In this document: piece by piece, positions 46,159 through 54,596 of the stretch | Layout: each line of letters begins with the position of its first letter | Position numbering within the stretch: the stretch's first letter is position 1 | Position numbers and translations under genes: made by a program | Origin: an uncultured Propionibacteriaceae bacterium | Lineage (GTDB): Bacteria; Actinomycetota; Actinomycetes; Propionibacteriales; Propionibacteriaceae | NCBI GenBank assembly: GCA_937965785.1 | Contig: CALCKT010000042.1 | Span: 1 to 63,810, forward strand | Direction: 5' to 3' | Length of the DNA: 63,810 nucleotides | Notes under the pieces: generated by a model | Databases searched by the model: none | What the model saw: the letters and a program-made list of their open reading frames with translations, nothing else | What the model was told of the DNA's origin: nothing

Positions 46159-46340
46159 GGGTTCCTCCTCGGATCGTGGGCCACCCATTGTGCCAGCCCC
46201 ACCCGGTCCCTCTCCCCGCCGCCACCCCGTCCCCCACCGCCCGCGAGTTATGTCATTTGGAAAGAAAATGTGGGGTACACGGTACAAAACCTTTCACCAC
46301 AGCCTCAAAACTTTTCACGGGAGCCCGCTCGCACCCCGGG

Positions 46341-46369
46341 TTGGACGTATCCGCCCCGGCACTGATACT
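46341..46369 (+). promoter_or_regulatory. sigma70-type promoter of tRNA-Tyr
   Basis: TTGGAC (46341-46346), 17 bp, GATACT (46364-46369), ending 27 bp before the mature tRNA 5' end. Spacing and sequence are good for a vegetative promoter. Confidence 0.6.
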
Positions 46370-46396
46370 CTTTCCGTCGCTGGTCAGCCAGTGTTC

Positions 46397-46478
46397 GGCA
46401 GGTTGCCCGAGCGGCCAAAGGGAGCGGTCTGTAAAACCGTCGGCGTTGCCTACGTTGGTTCAAATCCAACACCTGCCA
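46397..46478 (+). tRNA. tRNA-Tyr (GTA anticodon)
   Basis: An 82-nt class II tRNA. Acceptor arms ggcaggt (46397-46403) and acctgcc (46471-46477) pair perfectly; the anticodon GTA is at 46431-46433 in the loop ctgtaaa; a long variable arm follows, and the T arm ttggttcaaatccaa is complete. CCA is not encoded. It is followed by a strong terminator. Confidence 0.97.
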
Positions 46479-46480
46479 CT

Positions 46481-46517
46481 GCCCCGGATCGGATGGATCC
46501 GGGGCTTGAACTTTTTC
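46481..46517 (+). terminator. rho-independent terminator of tRNA-Tyr
   Basis: gccccggatc (46481-46490) and gatccggggc (46496-46505) form a perfect 10-bp stem with a 5-nt loop, followed by ttgaacttttt. It starts three bases after the tRNA. Confidence 0.85.
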
Positions 46518-46678
46518 ACGACCCGGTAACCGTCCCGCGACGATGGCAGCGGGCCTCGCCGCCACCCGGGATCCCGGAAAAGCAGATGGAGGGGTTCGGC
46601 GTCGGAGAGTTCCGGTGCTCTCAGCACCACGTCGCCGGTGGCATCCATCCGGCCATCGCACGTGGCTAGGCTCTTGTC

Positions 46679-47401
46679 ATGTCATCAACTCCGCACTTCT
46701 CCCTTGAAACCGGTGAGATCGCCCCTCTGGTCCTCATGCCCGGCGACCCGCGTCGCGCCGAACACATCGCCCGGAACCGGCTCGACGGCGCCCAGCTGGT
46801 CTCCGATGTCCGGGGTATCGGAACCTGGACCGGCACCCTTGACGGGGTTCCCGTCACCGTGACCGCCTCCGGGATGGGGGTTCCGTCGATGTCCATCTAC
46901 GCCACCGAACTGTTCTCACGCCACGGGGTGAGGCGCATCTGCCGGGTCGGCACCTGCGGGGCCTTCTCACCCAGGGTGCATGTCCGCGACGTCGTGATCG
47001 CCTCCGCCGCGCACACCGACTCCTCGGTGGCCACCGTCGCGGTCCCCGGGGTGACGTTGTCGCTGGCGCCGGACTTCGACATGCTCGCCGCCGCCGTGAC
47101 GCAGGCGCGACGGGGCAGCGGCAGGGCGGTTCACGTCGGTTCTGTTTTCACCAGCGACTACTTCTACCACCCCCGCACCGACATCATCCCGGAGCTGTCG
47201 AAGCTGGGCACCCTCGCGGTCGAGATGGAGGCCGCGGGTCTGTACGCGGCGGCCGCCCGCAACAACGCCGAGGCCCTGGCGGTGCTGACCGTCTCCGATC
47301 ACCTCCTCGACCACTCCGCCGACCTCACGGCCACCGAACGCGAAACCATGTTCGAAGACGCCCTCGAGATAGCGGTGGCCGCCCTGCTGGCCCGCGAGTA
47401 G
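46679..47401 (+). CDS. deoD: purine-nucleoside phosphorylase, DeoD type
   Basis: It phosphorolyses purine (deoxy)ribonucleosides. Signatures of the trimeric-hexameric PNP family are seen: the phosphate site LMPGDPRRAEHIA, ASGMGVPSMSIYATEL, RVGTCGAF, and the base/ribose site VEMEAAGLYAAAA with the DeoD catalytic aspartate in TVSDHLL. 240 residues, normal length. It stands alone after the tRNA. Confidence 0.93.
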   Translation: MSSTPHFSLETGEIAPLVLMPGDPRRAEHIARNRLDGAQLVSDVRGIGTWTGTLDGVPVTVTASGMGVPSMSIYATELFSRHGVRRICRVGTCGAFSPRVHVRDVVIASAAHTDSSVATVAVPGVTLSLAPDFDMLAAAVTQARRGSGRAVHVGSVFTSDYFYHPRTDIIPELSKLGTLAVEMEAAGLYAAAARNNAEALAVLTVSDHLLDHSADLTATERETMFEDALEIAVAALLARE

Positions 47402-47683
47402 GGCGTCGCGAGAAACCGGCTGAGCCGGCCTGCTCGTTTGGCGAGCTGGTCGTGTCGAAACCTCTTGCGCGTGGTTGGGTGGCCGGGGTCGGGTCTGGTT
47501 ACCGGGCGCTCACGTGCTGGCTCAACCAGCTTCGGAGGAGAAAGGCGCTCACATGTTGACTCAACCGGCTTGGAAATGGTGAAGCTGGTTGAGCCGATCC
47601 TCACGAGCGTCAGCGAGTGGGGCGTGTCGAAACCAAGGCGAGTGTGGTCGGGGAGATGGATTCGCCCCGGGGAGGGGAGATCG
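47402..47683. repeat. intergenic region with direct and inverted repeats
   Basis: Between deoD and the convergent symporter gene. Two diverged 28-bp direct copies (47505-47532 and 47544-47571; shared words ggcgctcac and ctcaacc) and a 15-bp perfect inverted repeat (ggctcaaccagcttc at 47519-47533, complement at 47581-47595) are present, plus two copies of gtgtcgaaacc (about 47450 and 47624). Such ctcaacc/gtgtcgaaacc elements look like a dispersed actinobacterial REP-type family and may serve as a bidirectional terminator. Confidence 0.6.
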
Positions 47684-49045
47684 TCAGGCGGAGGTTTCCC
47701 CGCCCTCCAATTCGGCGAGGATCTCGGCGTAGCGTTTCTCGTCGAGCCGGTACCCGGCGCGCAGGATCAGCCAGCTCGCCGCGATCAGCACCATGGGGAC
47801 CAGCAGCATCACCGACTTGAACGCGGCGACGCCGGCGGCCGTCACGTCCTCGACCACTCGGGCGCCGCTGATCCCGGAGACCAGCAGCGCCAGGCCGACG
47901 AAACCGCTGCCGATGGCGTTCGAGGCCTTGTAGATGAACGGCTGCACCGCCAACGTCACCGACTCGTTGCGGCGCCCCAGTTTCCACTGCCCGTACTCGA
48001 CGCAGTCGGCGATGAACATCAGCATCAGCAGCTGGATGAAGGCCTGCCCGGTGAACAGCAGCACCCCCGCGACCGCCACCACCGTCAGCGACGAACCCGC
48101 GAACCAGAACACCACCAGCCCCACCATGCAAAGGAGGGTGGCCAGGGTGTGGATCTGGAAACGACGCAGGAACCTCCGAACCAGCGGGAAGAGCGCCAAC
48201 CCGGCCAGCTGCGTCACCGCAAGGATGGCGGCGAACACCGAATAGGTCGCCTCGTCGCGGTAGACGTACTTGAAGTAGTAGATGCCGAGGCTCGTGACGG
48301 TCATGTAGCCGCCCATGAAACACAACATCGCCCCCGCCGCCCACAGCAGCTGGTCGTTGCGGCCGATCACCCGCACCAGCTCCCGGAACGGGGTCTGCGA
48401 GGCACCCACCGTCACCTGCTGCCTGGTGAACAGCAGCGTCAACGACTGGAAACCCAGCATCAGCACCACCAGCAGCGCCGCGAAGGCCAGCCACCCCAGC
48501 TGCTCGTTGCCGAACAGCCCGCCGAGCGCCTTCGTCGCGGGCACCACCGCCACCACCACCGAGAACAACCCGAGGTTGGCGCAGATCCTGGCGATCACCC
48601 CGATGCGTTCCCGTTCCTTCAGGTCCTGGGAGAGGGCGGGCAGCATGCCCCAGAAGGAGATGTCGTTGATGGTGTAGGCCACTGACCACACCAGGTAGAC
48701 CACGGTGAACCACACCAGGAAGGCCGCCCCCGAGAGCCCGAGGTCCACGAAGATCCCCAGCGTGGCCGCCCCCCACAGCACCGCGCCCAGCGCGATCCAC
48801 GGCTTGAACTTTCCGAACCGGGAGCGGGTGTTGTCGACGATGACACCCATGAAGGGATCGTTGAGGGCGTCGAAGATCCGCATCGCCACCAGAACCACCG
48901 TCACCACCGCCGTCGCCGACTGCGAGATGTGCAACACCTCGGTGAGGTAGAACATCAGGTACATGCTGACCAGCGCGGCTGACATGTCGCGGCCGAGCGT
49001 GCCCAGCCCGAAACTCAGCCGATTGCGCCAGGGAGCCGGTTTCAT
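47684..49045 (-). CDS. GPH-family sugar:cation symporter (MFS)
   Basis: 453 residues, twelve hydrophobic helices, with the melibiose-carrier family signatures FGLGTLGRDMSAALVSMYLMFYLTEVL at the N-terminus and DALNDPFMGVIVDNTRSRFGKFKPWIALGA in the first cytoplasmic loop. It probably imports a glycoside or pentoside with H+ or Na+; the sugar is unknown. I use the ATG at 49045, since the upstream frame is not transporter-like. Divergent from a MerR-type regulator 85 bp away, which may control it. Confidence 0.87.
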   Translation of the reverse strand: MKPAPWRNRLSFGLGTLGRDMSAALVSMYLMFYLTEVLHISQSATAVVTVVLVAMRIFDALNDPFMGVIVDNTRSRFGKFKPWIALGAVLWGAATLGIFVDLGLSGAAFLVWFTVVYLVWSVAYTINDISFWGMLPALSQDLKERERIGVIARICANLGLFSVVVAVVPATKALGGLFGNEQLGWLAFAALLVVLMLGFQSLTLLFTRQQVTVGASQTPFRELVRVIGRNDQLLWAAGAMLCFMGGYMTVTSLGIYYFKYVYRDEATYSVFAAILAVTQLAGLALFPLVRRFLRRFQIHTLATLLCMVGLVVFWFAGSSLTVVAVAGVLLFTGQAFIQLLMLMFIADCVEYGQWKLGRRNESVTLAVQPFIYKASNAIGSGFVGLALLVSGISGARVVEDVTAAGVAAFKSVMLLVPMVLIAASWLILRAGYRLDEKRYAEILAELEGGETSA

Positions 49046-49093
49046 GGCGGAGAGTCTTGCAGGTCGCGAGGCCGGATGGGGAATCCGGCCCGG

Positions 49094-49124
49094 TTGACCC
49101 TGACACGGTGTCAGGTACCACGAT
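49094..49124 (+). promoter_or_regulatory. MerR-type promoter/operator
   Basis: TTGACC (49094-49099) and CACGAT (49119-49124) are separated by 19 bp, the stretched spacer of MerR-controlled promoters. A perfect 17-bp dyad, cctgacac-g-gtgtcagg (49099-49115), fills the spacer. The -10 ends six bases before the merR ATG, so the transcript may be leaderless. The symporter promoter could share this operator on the other strand. Confidence 0.6.
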
Positions 49125-49130
49125 GGTGTC

Positions 49131-49949
49131 ATGACCGAGACGAGACTGATCCGCATAGGGGAGTTCTCCACCCTCACCCGGCTGTCGGTGCGGATGCTGC
49201 GCTACTACGACGCCAACGGCGTCCTGAGCCCGGCTACCACCGACGACTTCACCGGCCACCGGTTCTACGCATCCTCGCAGGTGCGCGACGCGACGCTGAT
49301 CCGTCAGCTGCGCGATGTCGGGTTCTCCGTCTCCGCCATAGCCGCCCTGCTCCCGCAACGCGACGACCCCGAGGCGCTGGGTCGCGCGCTCGCCGTGCAG
49401 CGCGATCAACTCGTCGCCGATGCCGAGGCGGTCCGTCGCCGCATCGCCGAGATCGACCGACTCATCTCCCACACCACGAGGAGGGCCACCATGGCCGACA
49501 TCACCATCACCACCCATCCCGCGCAGCTCGTCGCCGCCCTGCGCACGAAGATCGACGCCTACACCGACGAACCCAAGGCGTGGGTGAAGCTCATGGAAGC
49601 GTTCGAGGCGCAGGGACTCGTGTACACCGGTGAGCCCTGCGGGGCCACCTTCCACGACCCCGAGTACCGCGAATCCGACATCGACATCGAGCTCTGGGAA
49701 CCCGTCGCCCCCGGCGCCGCCGCGTCCGAACCGCTCGTGATCCGGGAGCTGCCGGAACAGCGGGTCGTGGTGGCGGCCTTCCGCGGCGGTTACGACCAGT
49801 TCGGCCCCGTCAACGAGGAACTCGCCGAGTACATCACCCGCTCCGGGCTGAAGATCACCGGCCCCATGTACAACCGCTACATCGTCGGCCCGGTTCAGGC
49901 CGAGGATCCGGAGCAGTACCTCACTGAGGTCTGTGTTCCGGTCGCCTGA
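49131..49949 (+). CDS. MerR-family regulator with GyrI-like effector domain
   Basis: 272 residues. The N-terminal winged helix (RIGEFSTLTRLSVRMLRYYDANGVLSP, residues 8-34, then HRFYASSQVRDA) is a typical MerR DNA-binding domain, followed by a dimerising helix to about residue 120. The C-terminal 150 residues resemble the GyrI/BmrR ligand-binding fold (VVAAFRGGYDQFGPVNEELAEYI), which binds small, often cationic or multidrug-like molecules. Divergently placed to a sugar symporter and preceded by a dyad in a 19-bp spacer, it is likely autoregulated. Confidence 0.88.
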   Translation: MTETRLIRIGEFSTLTRLSVRMLRYYDANGVLSPATTDDFTGHRFYASSQVRDATLIRQLRDVGFSVSAIAALLPQRDDPEALGRALAVQRDQLVADAEAVRRRIAEIDRLISHTTRRATMADITITTHPAQLVAALRTKIDAYTDEPKAWVKLMEAFEAQGLVYTGEPCGATFHDPEYRESDIDIELWEPVAPGAAASEPLVIRELPEQRVVVAAFRGGYDQFGPVNEELAEYITRSGLKITGPMYNRYIVGPVQAEDPEQYLTEVCVPVA

Positions 49950-49957
49950 GAACGGAT

Positions 49958-50049
49958 TCTGCAAATCCACGCCCACAGCGTCTGCAAATTGATGCCTAGA
50001 ATGTCTGCAAACTGATGCCTAGAATGTCTGCGGACTCAAGGCCAAGGAG
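49958..50049 (+). repeat. 23-bp tandem repeat, four copies, before the DUF4143 ATPase
   Basis: Units start at 49958, 49981, 50004 and 50027, each with tctgc; the second and third copies differ at one base (tctgcaaattgatgcctaga versus tctgcaaactgatgcctaga, then atg), and the outer copies are diverged. The last unit abuts the AAGGAGG of the next gene. The 23-bp period, about two helical turns, places the copies on one face of the DNA, as operators are. Confidence 0.75.
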
Positions 50050-50056
50050 GCGGACG

Positions 50057-51298
50057 ATGACCGGGGCTTATCTTCCACGCGTGATGGACGGCGCGATGAG
50101 GCGCGCGCTCAGGATCTCCGGAGCTGTGATGCTGGAGGGCGTGCGCGCCTGCGGGAAGACCCGAACCGCCCTGGAAGCGGCGGGATCGTCGGTGCTCATG
50201 GACGATCCCGCCGCGCGGGCGCTCAACGATCTCGCCCCGGGGCAGCTTCTCGTCGGTGCCCGTCCCCGCCTGCTGGACGAATGGCAGATCATTCCCGAGG
50301 TCTGGGACCAGGTGCGGCGTGCCGTCGACCGGGAATCCGCCCCCGGGCAGTTCATCCTCACCGGATCTGCGACCCCGGCGGACGATCACACCCGGCACAC
50401 GGGAGCCGGACGTTTCATGCGCCAGCGGATGCGAACCCTCTCCTGGTGGGAACACGACCCCGGGTTCGGTGCGGTCTCCTTGTCGGGGCTCTTCGAAGGT
50501 GAGCGGCCGGCTGGGGAACCGGATGTGCTGACCTTCGAGGAGGTTCTAGGCCGGCTTCTGCGCCCCGGTTTCCCGGCTTGGCGTGAGGCCCCGCCCGAGG
50601 ACGCGACCCTGCTCCTGCGTGGGTATCTGGACGAGGTCATCCGCACCGATCTGTCGAGGCTCGGGGGGATCCGGAACTCACCCGCGGTGGTCGAGGCACT
50701 GCTCACCGCCATCGCCGCGAGCAGCGCCTCCGCCGTCTCCTTCCAGACCCTGGCCCGGGATCTCGCGCCGATCGCACCGGACCTGTCGGCCGCGACCGTC
50801 AGCCGCTACGTGGACCTGCTGGCCCGGATTTTCGTCGTCGAGCGGCAACAACCCTGGGCGCCGAAGCTGCGCTCGCGGGCCAGGCTCCGGACCTCCCCGA
50901 AACTGCACCTGGCCGATCCCGCGCTGGCCGCGGTCGCCCTCCAGGCGCCAATGTCCTCGTTGCGACAGGACCCGGCTACCGCGGGCGCCCTGTTCGAGAG
51001 CGCGGTTCACCACGACCTGGCGGTGCTGGCGGGTGCTTTCGGGGGAAGGATCCAGCACTACCGGGATTCCAACGGCTATGAGATCGACGCCGTGGTGGTG
51101 CATCCCGACGGCCGCTGGGGTGCGGTTGAGGTCAAGCTGGCCGGGGCCCGGATCGCGAACGGGCACAGGGCCCTGACCTCCGCGCTGGAGCAGATCGACG
51201 GGGAACCGTCGTTCCGCCTGATCCTCACCGGAACGGGCCCGGTCCTGACCCTGGACGATGGCACGGTCACGTGCGGGCTCCACCGGCTGTGCCCGTAG
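50057..51298 (+). CDS. AAA-like ATPase with DUF4143 domain
   Basis: 413 residues. Walker A is GVRACGKT (28-35) and a Walker B-like LLDEWQ covers 72-77, as in the AAA_14/DUF4143 family. The C-terminal DUF4143 region has a RxxxFE/SAVxHDL-like FESAVHHDL motif and the GYEIDAVVVHPDGRWGAVEVKLA endonuclease-like core (D, ExK). Family members are cytoplasmic ATPases of unknown function, often found in many copies and sometimes linked to mobile DNA. AAGGAGG seven bases before the ATG at 50057 fixes the start over an upstream ATG at 50015, which lies in the repeat. Confidence 0.83.
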   Translation: MTGAYLPRVMDGAMRRALRISGAVMLEGVRACGKTRTALEAAGSSVLMDDPAARALNDLAPGQLLVGARPRLLDEWQIIPEVWDQVRRAVDRESAPGQFILTGSATPADDHTRHTGAGRFMRQRMRTLSWWEHDPGFGAVSLSGLFEGERPAGEPDVLTFEEVLGRLLRPGFPAWREAPPEDATLLLRGYLDEVIRTDLSRLGGIRNSPAVVEALLTAIAASSASAVSFQTLARDLAPIAPDLSAATVSRYVDLLARIFVVERQQPWAPKLRSRARLRTSPKLHLADPALAAVALQAPMSSLRQDPATAGALFESAVHHDLAVLAGAFGGRIQHYRDSNGYEIDAVVVHPDGRWGAVEVKLAGARIANGHRALTSALEQIDGEPSFRLILTGTGPVLTLDDGTVTCGLHRLCP

Positions 51299-51331
51299 CC
51301 GGGTCCTGGTGCGGAAGTCATGCCCGGCTGC

Positions 51332-51375
51332 GGAAGCACCGGATCGGGTGATCCGACATCCCTTCCGGTGCTTCC
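51332..51375 (+). terminator. terminator after the DUF4143 ATPase gene
   Basis: ggaagcaccgga (51332-51343) and its exact complement (51364-51375) form a 12-bp stem; the 20-nt loop contains its own small stem (tcgg/ccga). It starts 34 bp past the stop. There is no U-run. Confidence 0.6.
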
Positions 51376-51462
51376 TCGCCCGGGCGACACTCCTCGCAAC
51401 AGGTCCTAGGGGACTCGCCGTCGCCATGACCCTCTATCCTTGGTTCCCGACCAGGAGGACCA

Positions 51463-53250
51463 ATGATCCAGCACCTCGCCGTGCAGATGCGCGCGGCCAT
51501 CGCCGAGCACGCCGATCGCCCAGCCACCCGGATCCGGGTCGGCGACGGCTGGCGCACCCACACCTTCCGTGAGTTCGGTGAGCGCATCGACGAGGCGGCG
51601 CAGGGGCTGCTCAACCGGGGAATCCGGCCGGGTGACCGCATCGGTTTGTTCGCGAACAACTGCCCTGAGTGGTCGGAGATCGACTTCGGCGCCGCCACCG
51701 TGAGGGCCATTCCGGTGCCCATCTACGCCACCTCCACCCCGGAACAGATCCGGCACATCGCCACCGACTCGGGGATGCGGATCCTGTTCGTCGGTGGTCG
51801 CAGCGAGTGCGAACGCGTCCTGGAGGTCGTCGATGACCTGGCCGAGCTGGAGCACTTGGTGATTCTCGAACCCTGGGATGGCATGCCGGAACGGGTCGTC
51901 GCCTACGACGACTTCCGGGCCGAACCCGACGCCCGGGCCCTGGAGGCCCGTCTCGCGGAGGCGGGTCCCGATGATCTGGCGTCGATCATCTACACCTCCG
52001 GGACCACCGGCGACCCGAAGGGGGTGATGCTCAGGCACTCCGCGATGATCGCCCAGAAGGAGGCGATCGAGGACATGTTCCACTTCGGGCCGGAGGATCA
52101 CTCGCTGTGTTTCCTGCCGCTCTCGCACGCGCTGGAGCGGGCCTGGACCAGCATCGTCCTGCTCAAGGGCTGCATGAACACCTACGTTCCCGACGCCCGC
52201 ACCGTCGCCGATGCCCTGGTGCAGGCGAAACCGACGTTGCTCGTGAGCGTCCCCAAACTGTACGAGAAGGTGTTCGCGACGGCGCACGCGAAGGTCGCGG
52301 CCTCGGGGATCAAACGTGGCATCTTCAAGTGGGCGCTGCGGGTGGGGGCCCGCAACCAGCGGGCCTACCGCAAGGGAAGGCAACCTGTGTGGTTCTGGCG
52401 CGCCCAGCTCGGCATGGCCGACCGGCTCGTCCTGTCCTCGATCCGCGTCGCCCTGGGGGGCAACAAGGCGGTCATGGCCTGTGGCGGGGCGCCGCTGCGC
52501 AAGGAGATCGAGGAGTTCTTCTCGGCGGTCGGGATGCCCATCTACACCGGCTACGGGTTGACCGAGGCCTCGCCGCTGGTGACCTTCAACTCGCCGGGCG
52601 GGTTCAAGACCGGCACGACGGGGCGGGTGCTCAAGGGCGGGCAGCTGCACATCGGCGAGCACGGTGAGGTGCTGTTCCGCGGCCCGAACGTGATGGCCGG
52701 GTACTGGAACGACGAGGAGGCCACCGCCGCCGCCATCGACTCCGACGGCTGGCTGCACACCGGGGACGCCGGATACGTCGACGTCGACGGGTTCCTGGTA
52801 ATCACCGACCGCATCAAGGACATCATCGTCACCCTTGGCGGCAAGAACGTCGCGCCACAACCCATCGAGGGCCTCATCCTCGCCGACCCGCTGTTCGAGC
52901 ATGCCGTCCTGCTCGGCGACAACCGGCCCTGCGTGACGCTGCTGGTCAAACCGTCGCTGCCGCACGTGGAGGAGCTCGGGAAACTGATGCAGTGGCCGGG
53001 TGAGGTGGCCGACTGGCTGAAGTCCAACGAACTGGCCGAGGAGTTGCGCCGACGGGTCACCGCCCTGACCGACAAACTCCCGAGCCAGGAGAAACCCCGC
53101 GCCACCGAACTGATGGACGGCGACCTCACCACGGACAACGGCCTGCTCACCCCGACGTTGAAGGTGCGCCGCCGGCAGGTGGAGGAGCGCTTCAAGGAAC
53201 TCATCGACGGCATGTACGAGGCACTGGAACGGAGGCGGCGCTCCAGTTGA
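51463..53250 (+). CDS. long-chain fatty-acid-CoA ligase (AMP-dependent)
   Basis: 595 residues of the ANL superfamily. The P-loop-like YTSGTTGDPKGV is at residues 177-188; later signatures are TGYGLTEASPLVTFN, the GWLHTGDAGYVDVDGFLVITDRIKDIIVTLGGKNVAPQPIE hinge region, and a lysine-bearing C-terminal domain. The layout fits the FadD15-like long-chain acyl-CoA synthetases of actinobacteria: activation of fatty acids to acyl-CoA at the membrane. AGGAGGACCA precedes the ATG. Confidence 0.9.
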   Translation: MIQHLAVQMRAAIAEHADRPATRIRVGDGWRTHTFREFGERIDEAAQGLLNRGIRPGDRIGLFANNCPEWSEIDFGAATVRAIPVPIYATSTPEQIRHIATDSGMRILFVGGRSECERVLEVVDDLAELEHLVILEPWDGMPERVVAYDDFRAEPDARALEARLAEAGPDDLASIIYTSGTTGDPKGVMLRHSAMIAQKEAIEDMFHFGPEDHSLCFLPLSHALERAWTSIVLLKGCMNTYVPDARTVADALVQAKPTLLVSVPKLYEKVFATAHAKVAASGIKRGIFKWALRVGARNQRAYRKGRQPVWFWRAQLGMADRLVLSSIRVALGGNKAVMACGGAPLRKEIEEFFSAVGMPIYTGYGLTEASPLVTFNSPGGFKTGTTGRVLKGGQLHIGEHGEVLFRGPNVMAGYWNDEEATAAAIDSDGWLHTGDAGYVDVDGFLVITDRIKDIIVTLGGKNVAPQPIEGLILADPLFEHAVLLGDNRPCVTLLVKPSLPHVEELGKLMQWPGEVADWLKSNELAEELRRRVTALTDKLPSQEKPRATELMDGDLTTDNGLLTPTLKVRRRQVEERFKELIDGMYEALERRRRSS

Positions 53251-53606
53251 GTGTCGGCTGACTGGTCTCACTGAGCGAATAGGAAATCGTGTCTGGCATC
53301 ACTCAGGTGGAATCCAGCCAGCTTGTGAAGGCCCCAAAGCCAGCTGAGCCGGGCTGCGACGAAAGGGCAGCCTGAATCGAGGTTACTCCAGTACCCGGCG
53401 GGTAAACCCTGCCACGGTTGTTCTACCCGGTGGTGGGTTTGTCCACGAAACGCACTGCACTTCAGTCGAGAGCGAGGGTCAGCGCGGAGAGTGCGACGCC
53501 CATCCTGGCCAAGTGGGATCGGGGCGATGCGGGAATGTCCTTCAAGCCCCTACAAGGTCCTGCCAAGGGGGGTTCCAGCCTTTCTCACGATCCCGCGAGA
53601 ACTTTG
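53251..53606. other. gene-free boundary between core and defence island
   Basis: About 355 bp with no supported gene. Composition changes here from the strongly GC3-biased core to more mixed sequence. I found no tRNA remnant, integrase or clear att-type repeat at this edge. Confidence 0.45.
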
Positions 53607-54581
53607 TCAGTTCTCGGCGGCGGGCCGGTCCTCGGCCAGGACCGGCAGGAGGCTCGCCATGCGACCTGCGCCCGCCGCAACCTCCTTCCGCTGTTCCTCG
53701 GTAAGAACGTCGTCGCGAGCGAGGCGCTCGAACACCGTGACGGCCCGGCCGCCCTGGCTTTGCGTCATGAGCGGGAACAGCTTGGCGTAGTGCAGCCGTA
53801 GCTGTTCGGCGGTCTCGAACCCGCCGGAGTTCTCCCCGAGCGTCTCGCTGACGGTCAGGACGTGGTCGATGTCGTCGTTGGCGCAGATCAGCGTCCCGAC
53901 GGCCTTCGCCACCGCTGACCTCCGCGTCTTCTCCTGTGTGATGTCGCCCAGGACCTGCGGCACCCAGTGCGGCAGCGGCGTTGTCGGCGACTCCACCCAG
54001 CGGGCGATCGTGGCCGCGTCGGCGAATTGCTCCAGTCGCTGGGCAATGAGGCTGCGGAGGTGGTGCTCGAGGTTCTTGGTGAAGTCGGCGGTTTCGTCGA
54101 ACTGGTTGTAGCCGCGCTTGAGGTCTTCAAGCTTCTGGAAGAATTCGACGAGACGTCGCCCTCGTGCGTCCTTGGCCGCGTCGCAGCGGCGACGGTAAAG
54201 CAGCACCTCGGTAGGGTGGACTGCTCGCTTGGCGCCGCTCATAGCGTCGTAGTACTCCCACTCGGTTCCGGTTACCTCGGGCAGCCCCAATTCGTCGGCG
54301 TACCGGTCAGGTAGTGGGTGTCCCAGATGGGAGCCGAGGATGACGACGGCGAAGTCGCAGTCGCAGGGGCGCGGCAGGTTCTGCGAGATCGTCTCCTGTG
54401 GGTCGTGGCGCGCAAGCATCGGCACGGTGCCGTTGGGGCTGCTCCACGAGATCGGCCGCAGCGAGACTCGGTTGCGCAGCAATGGGTCGTTGTTGAGTTT
54501 GGCGATGACGTCGCGCACCGCCTCGCGTTGCTCCTCCATCTCGGAGGGTGCGGCGATGAAGATGCGAAACTCGATGATCAT
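53607..54581 (-). CDS. DUF4062 domain protein
   Basis: 324 residues. The N-terminal 165 resemble DUF4062: RIFIAAPSEMEEQREAVRDVI at residues 6-26 (the F[IV]SSxxxx(M/L)xxER-type opening), then CDFAVVILGSHLG and TGTEWEYYDAMSG. This domain is a TIR-related fold frequently found with STAND NTPases in predicted conflict systems. The helical C-terminal half is not recognised. It ends the minus-strand operon, starting 15 bp after the metallopeptidase stop, behind a GGAGC. Likely role: sensor or effector module of the island; inferred. Confidence 0.78.
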   Translation of the reverse strand: MIIEFRIFIAAPSEMEEQREAVRDVIAKLNNDPLLRNRVSLRPISWSSPNGTVPMLARHDPQETISQNLPRPCDCDFAVVILGSHLGHPLPDRYADELGLPEVTGTEWEYYDAMSGAKRAVHPTEVLLYRRRCDAAKDARGRRLVEFFQKLEDLKRGYNQFDETADFTKNLEHHLRSLIAQRLEQFADAATIARWVESPTTPLPHWVPQVLGDITQEKTRRSAVAKAVGTLICANDDIDHVLTVSETLGENSGGFETAEQLRLHYAKLFPLMTQSQGGRAVTVFERLARDDVLTEEQRKEVAAGAGRMASLLPVLAEDRPAAEN

Positions 54582-54596
54582 GGGTGCTCCATTCGG

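Noticed and set aside
46397..46478. tRNA-Tyr as integration site of the defence island
   Set aside because: The island starts 7 kb away, with core genes between, and no duplicated tRNA 3' end or integrase is seen.
47610..49976. 788-codon minus-strand frame
   Set aside because: Shadow of the symporter and MerR genes; composition is not protein-like.
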